Both the position numbers and the translations under genes were made by a program. This document shows positions 30,190-30,760 of a stretch of 30,760 nucleotides of DNA, in pieces (the stretch's first letter is position 1; the number at the start of each line of letters is the position of its first letter). Below the pieces are notes generated by a model. The model ran no database searches, had not been told where the DNA came from, and saw nothing but the letters and a program-made list of their open reading frames with translations. The DNA is taken from positions 1-30,760 of the forward strand of contig JAJIRX010001053.1 of assembly GCA_023853785.1 (NCBI GenBank), written 5' to 3'. The DNA is from Psilocybe azurescens. Its lineage: Eukaryota > Basidiomycota > Agaricomycetes > Agaricales > Agrocybaceae.

Positions 30190-30760
30190 TCATCGATTAT
30201 TCGCTTTGGAGCTTCTGCCGAATTCTGGATGTTCCTGGTCTGGAGACCGTGATCGTCGATGTATTATCTCGTTATCGCTTTCAAACAATAGGGTTCTGTT
30301 CAATAGCTTTTACTGAATCAGATTGATAATCTTCATTAACGTCTTGAATCAAAGAACGACACCACCTTCGGCGATGTTTTCATCCAGTTTACGAAAAACT
30401 GTTTTCTTCCATACATTTGCAAGGTCGAAAAGATTTGTGTTGCGTTTCCGTGACACAATCCAACGACTTCCGAGTAGTCCAATCTTTCTCAGATCTGGTA
30501 CGTGTACTTCTTCTCCGGTCAACCGGAATCACTGCGAACAGGTCCGGCTTAACATCATCGAGTCCATGCACCTCTTCATCACTGGGTTTCAGAAAGGGTC
30601 TGGATGCGGAGACCGAATAATCTCCCCTTTCTCAGCCGGGTATACCACTCTGACCAGTACTCGGTAACAGCTTTGCCAAGTTCGGCAGCTGAGAACCAAT
30701 TCCATACCAAGTCGTATCTGGTTTTAAGTACAAGAACACTTTCGTCGTGCTCTGCGGCTC
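30190..30760 (-). pseudogene. RT C-terminal fragment of P8 (runs off window)
   Basis: Same C-terminal domain as P3 and P7 with stop at 30190-30192. Frame breaks near 30355, 30515 and 30630 make this the most eroded copy of the domain. The coding sequence continues past 30760. Confidence 0.75.

Larger units (their letters stand above)
17478..30760 (-). mobile_element. Tandem array of eight Penelope-like retroelements (terminal, endonuclease-lacking type)
   Basis: Eight copies (P1-P8), all sense on the minus strand and all starting on the left with the element 3' end. P1-P7 are cut at different points at their 5' (right) end and P8 leaves the window. At every boundary the plus strand reads a truncated copy, then TTGGGG/TTTGGGG-type sequence, then the next 3' end. 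P4 and P5 are separated by a 1-kb spacer. Two 3'-end types exist: subfamily 1 (GGGGGCGCAAATTAATGC) in P2, P3, P7 and P8, and subfamily 2 (GAGAGGTGGTGCTAAAAGCG) in P1, P4, P5 and P6. RT motifs match Penelope-like elements, and no GIY-YIG endonuclease follows the RT. This matches the class described from telomeres of fungi and rotifers (Coprina, Athena). The assignment to Coprina itself is inference. Confidence 0.9.
29272..30760 (-). mobile_element. P8: subfamily 1 copy, continues beyond the window
   Basis: 3' region with ribozyme, and RT C-terminal coding sequence with stop at 30190-30192 running off the right edge. It has more frame breaks than P3 in the same region (near 30355, 30515 and 30630). 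Confidence 0.85.

Overview
The window looks like a fungal genome segment, most likely from a filamentous basidiomycete (Agaricomycetes). The evidence is short GT-AG introns (about 40-75 nt), a fungal-type HMG-box regulator, a NACHT-WD40 gene of the kind abundant in mushroom-forming fungi, and Penelope-like retroelements of the endonuclease-lacking terminal type (Athena/Coprina class). No bacterial or organellar signal was seen.

Layout. (1) 1-5005: two halves of one HNH-nuclease-like gene lie on opposite strands at the two ends of a ~4.7-kb segment whose boundaries carry the same 29 bp in inverted orientation. An unrecognised spliced gene lies between them on the minus strand. Inverting the segment would put the two halves back in order, so this is either a real inversion or an assembly fold-back. 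(2) 6563-9019 (minus): an HMG-box transcription factor with long Gln/His/Ser-rich flanks. (3) 9240-12325: mostly empty, with a palindromic CGGTAC/CCGTAC cluster at 11087-11180. (4) 12326-17346 (plus): a NACHT-WD40 NLR-type gene with about 15 nearly identical 126-bp WD40 repeats. (5) 17478-30760: a head-to-tail array of eight Penelope-like element copies (P1-P8), all with the reverse transcriptase (RT) on the minus strand. Seven are cut at the 5' end against the next copy or spacer, and P8 leaves the window. Two subfamilies are interleaved (order 2,1,1,2,2,2,1,1). P5 (~4.4 kb) is the only copy that still has a complete RT region and an upstream ORF1.

The array is the most interesting part. Every junction has TTGGGG/TTTGGGG-type G-rich sequence on the plus strand, followed by the element 3' end. 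That is the polarity expected if each copy was primed from the 3' G-strand of a chromosome end lying to the right. Seven copies carry a hammerhead ribozyme in the sense (minus) strand, with compensatory changes between copies in stems I and III. Behind it is a chain of small hairpins whose stems also covary while the loops stay constant. A 1-kb spacer between P4 and P5 holds two hairpins with G-rich loops and an 18-bp GC-rich minisatellite.

Caveat. The HNH-like, HMG and NLR genes and the RT are all broken by single-base indels, many of them in homopolymers (G4/G5, C4/C5, T-runs). This pattern suggests consensus error as much as gene decay, so frame breaks should not be read as proof of pseudogenes.
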